Shown: positions 13,908 through 14,256 of the stretch, one piece after another
Position numbering within the stretch: the first letter of the stretch is position 1
Layout: every line of letters begins with the position of its first letter
NCBI GenBank assembly: GCA_963625295.1
Contig: CAVFTC010000052.1
Coordinates: forward strand, 1 to 14,256
Direction of reading: 5' to 3'
DNA length: 14,256 nt
DNA from: CAG-488 sp963625295
GTDB lineage: Bacteria > Bacillota > Clostridia > Oscillospirales > Acutalibacteraceae
Notes under the pieces: generated by a model
What the model was told of the DNA's origin: nothing
The model's input: the letters and a program-made list of their open reading frames with translations, nothing else
Database searches by the model: none
Position numbers and translations under genes: made by a program

Positions 13908-14252
13908 TTAATTTATAATCTTTGCATACGCAATTAAGATCGGCTTTAGTTTGTCCATAGCGGCAGTGTAATATACATCATCTTCCGTGACATACTCACT
14001 TAAATTATCAAGTGAAATGTTATTTTTCTTTGAAAATTTATTTCTTGTATTGTTTATATCCTCTTCATTAACCGCAGCATCTTCTTTATTTAAAATTATT
14101 TCGGCAACAGATAACTCAAAATAAAAATTGTATATTTCTTCGTTTTCTTTGTCTGACAATGAACCTGTAAAATTTTTTTGAGCTTTAATTCTGTCAATAA
14201 CATCCTGTGGAAAATCCTTTATTTCCGAATTATTTAAAATATTGTCCCACAT
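13908..14252 (-). CDS. AT-rich hypothetical protein, possibly cut by the window edge
   Basis: A 114-residue frame if read from the ATG at 14252. Only four bases precede it, so the ribosome site is outside the window and the true start may be further upstream. The protein is acidic and rich in Asn, Asp, Glu, Ile and Lys (for example SDKENEEIYNFYFEL and KEDAAVNEEDINN), mostly helical, with no signal peptide, membrane helix or metal motif. I do not recognise it. Its base composition is clearly more AT-rich than spoVAD and the rest of the window, which may mean recent acquisition or weak constraint. It ends 19 bp before spoVAD and may be co-transcribed with it. A 6 bp AT-rich inverted repeat (GATTAT/ATAATC) spans its stop region. 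Confidence 0.6.
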   Translation of the reverse strand: MWDNILNNSEIKDFPQDVIDRIKAQKNFTGSLSDKENEEIYNFYFELSVAEIILNKEDAAVNEEDINNTRNKFSKKNNISLDNLSEYVTEDDVYYTAAMDKLKPILIAYAKIIN

Positions 14253-14256
14253 AAAG

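Overview
The window looks like a chromosomal segment of a spore-forming, low-to-mid GC anaerobe of the Clostridia, most likely the Ruminococcaceae/Oscillospirales. Evidence for this is a SpoVAD spore protein, an oxygen-sensitive class III ribonucleotide reductase with its radical SAM activase, a type I dockerin on a secreted CAP-domain protein, a GH130 mannoside phosphorylase, purine-rich Shine-Dalgarno sequences and TTGACA-N17-TATAAT-like promoters. The species cannot be named from the sequence. Every gene I accept is on the minus strand, so the window is transcribed from high to low coordinates.

Layout in transcription order (right to left). (1) An AT-rich hypothetical protein at the window edge is followed by spoVAD and by a 52-residue membrane microprotein whose ATG overlaps the spoVAD stop; spoVAC and spoVAE are not next to spoVAD. 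(2) A SecB-like chaperone gene has its own promoter and a strong terminator. (3) A five-gene unit runs from 12046 to 6681: an exported metallophosphoesterase, an alpha/beta-hydrolase (monoacylglycerol-lipase-like), an exported beta-propeller-like protein, an exported purple-acid-phosphatase-like phosphoesterase and a cytosolic GH130 phosphorylase. Two junctions have the stop codon touching or inside the next Shine-Dalgarno. A promoter and a terminator bracket the unit. (4) A secreted dockerin/CAP protein has a near-consensus promoter. (5) A deoxynucleotide and redox block: nrdG, then nrdD-trxB under a separate promoter that carries two NrdR-box-like sites 31 bp apart. NrdD has a C-terminal redoxin domain (CPNC) fused after its glycyl-radical region, and the adjacent thioredoxin reductase lacks the usual NADPH-specifying HRR motif. 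Together they suggest a self-contained electron path into the reductase. (6) Two small membrane proteins of unknown function.

A family of short inverted repeats with ends like TAAGGCAATACCGCACA is scattered between genes at seven or more sites, always intergenic. Only the copy at 1-160 appears full length, with a cruciform-like nested palindrome; others look like internally deleted or decayed derivatives. At five genes the stop codon sits at, or within a few bases of, a repeat end or repeat-like sequence, and one copy lies in the 5' leader between the promoter and first gene of the five-gene unit.

I saw no tRNA, rRNA, CRISPR array, complete insertion sequence or phage module.
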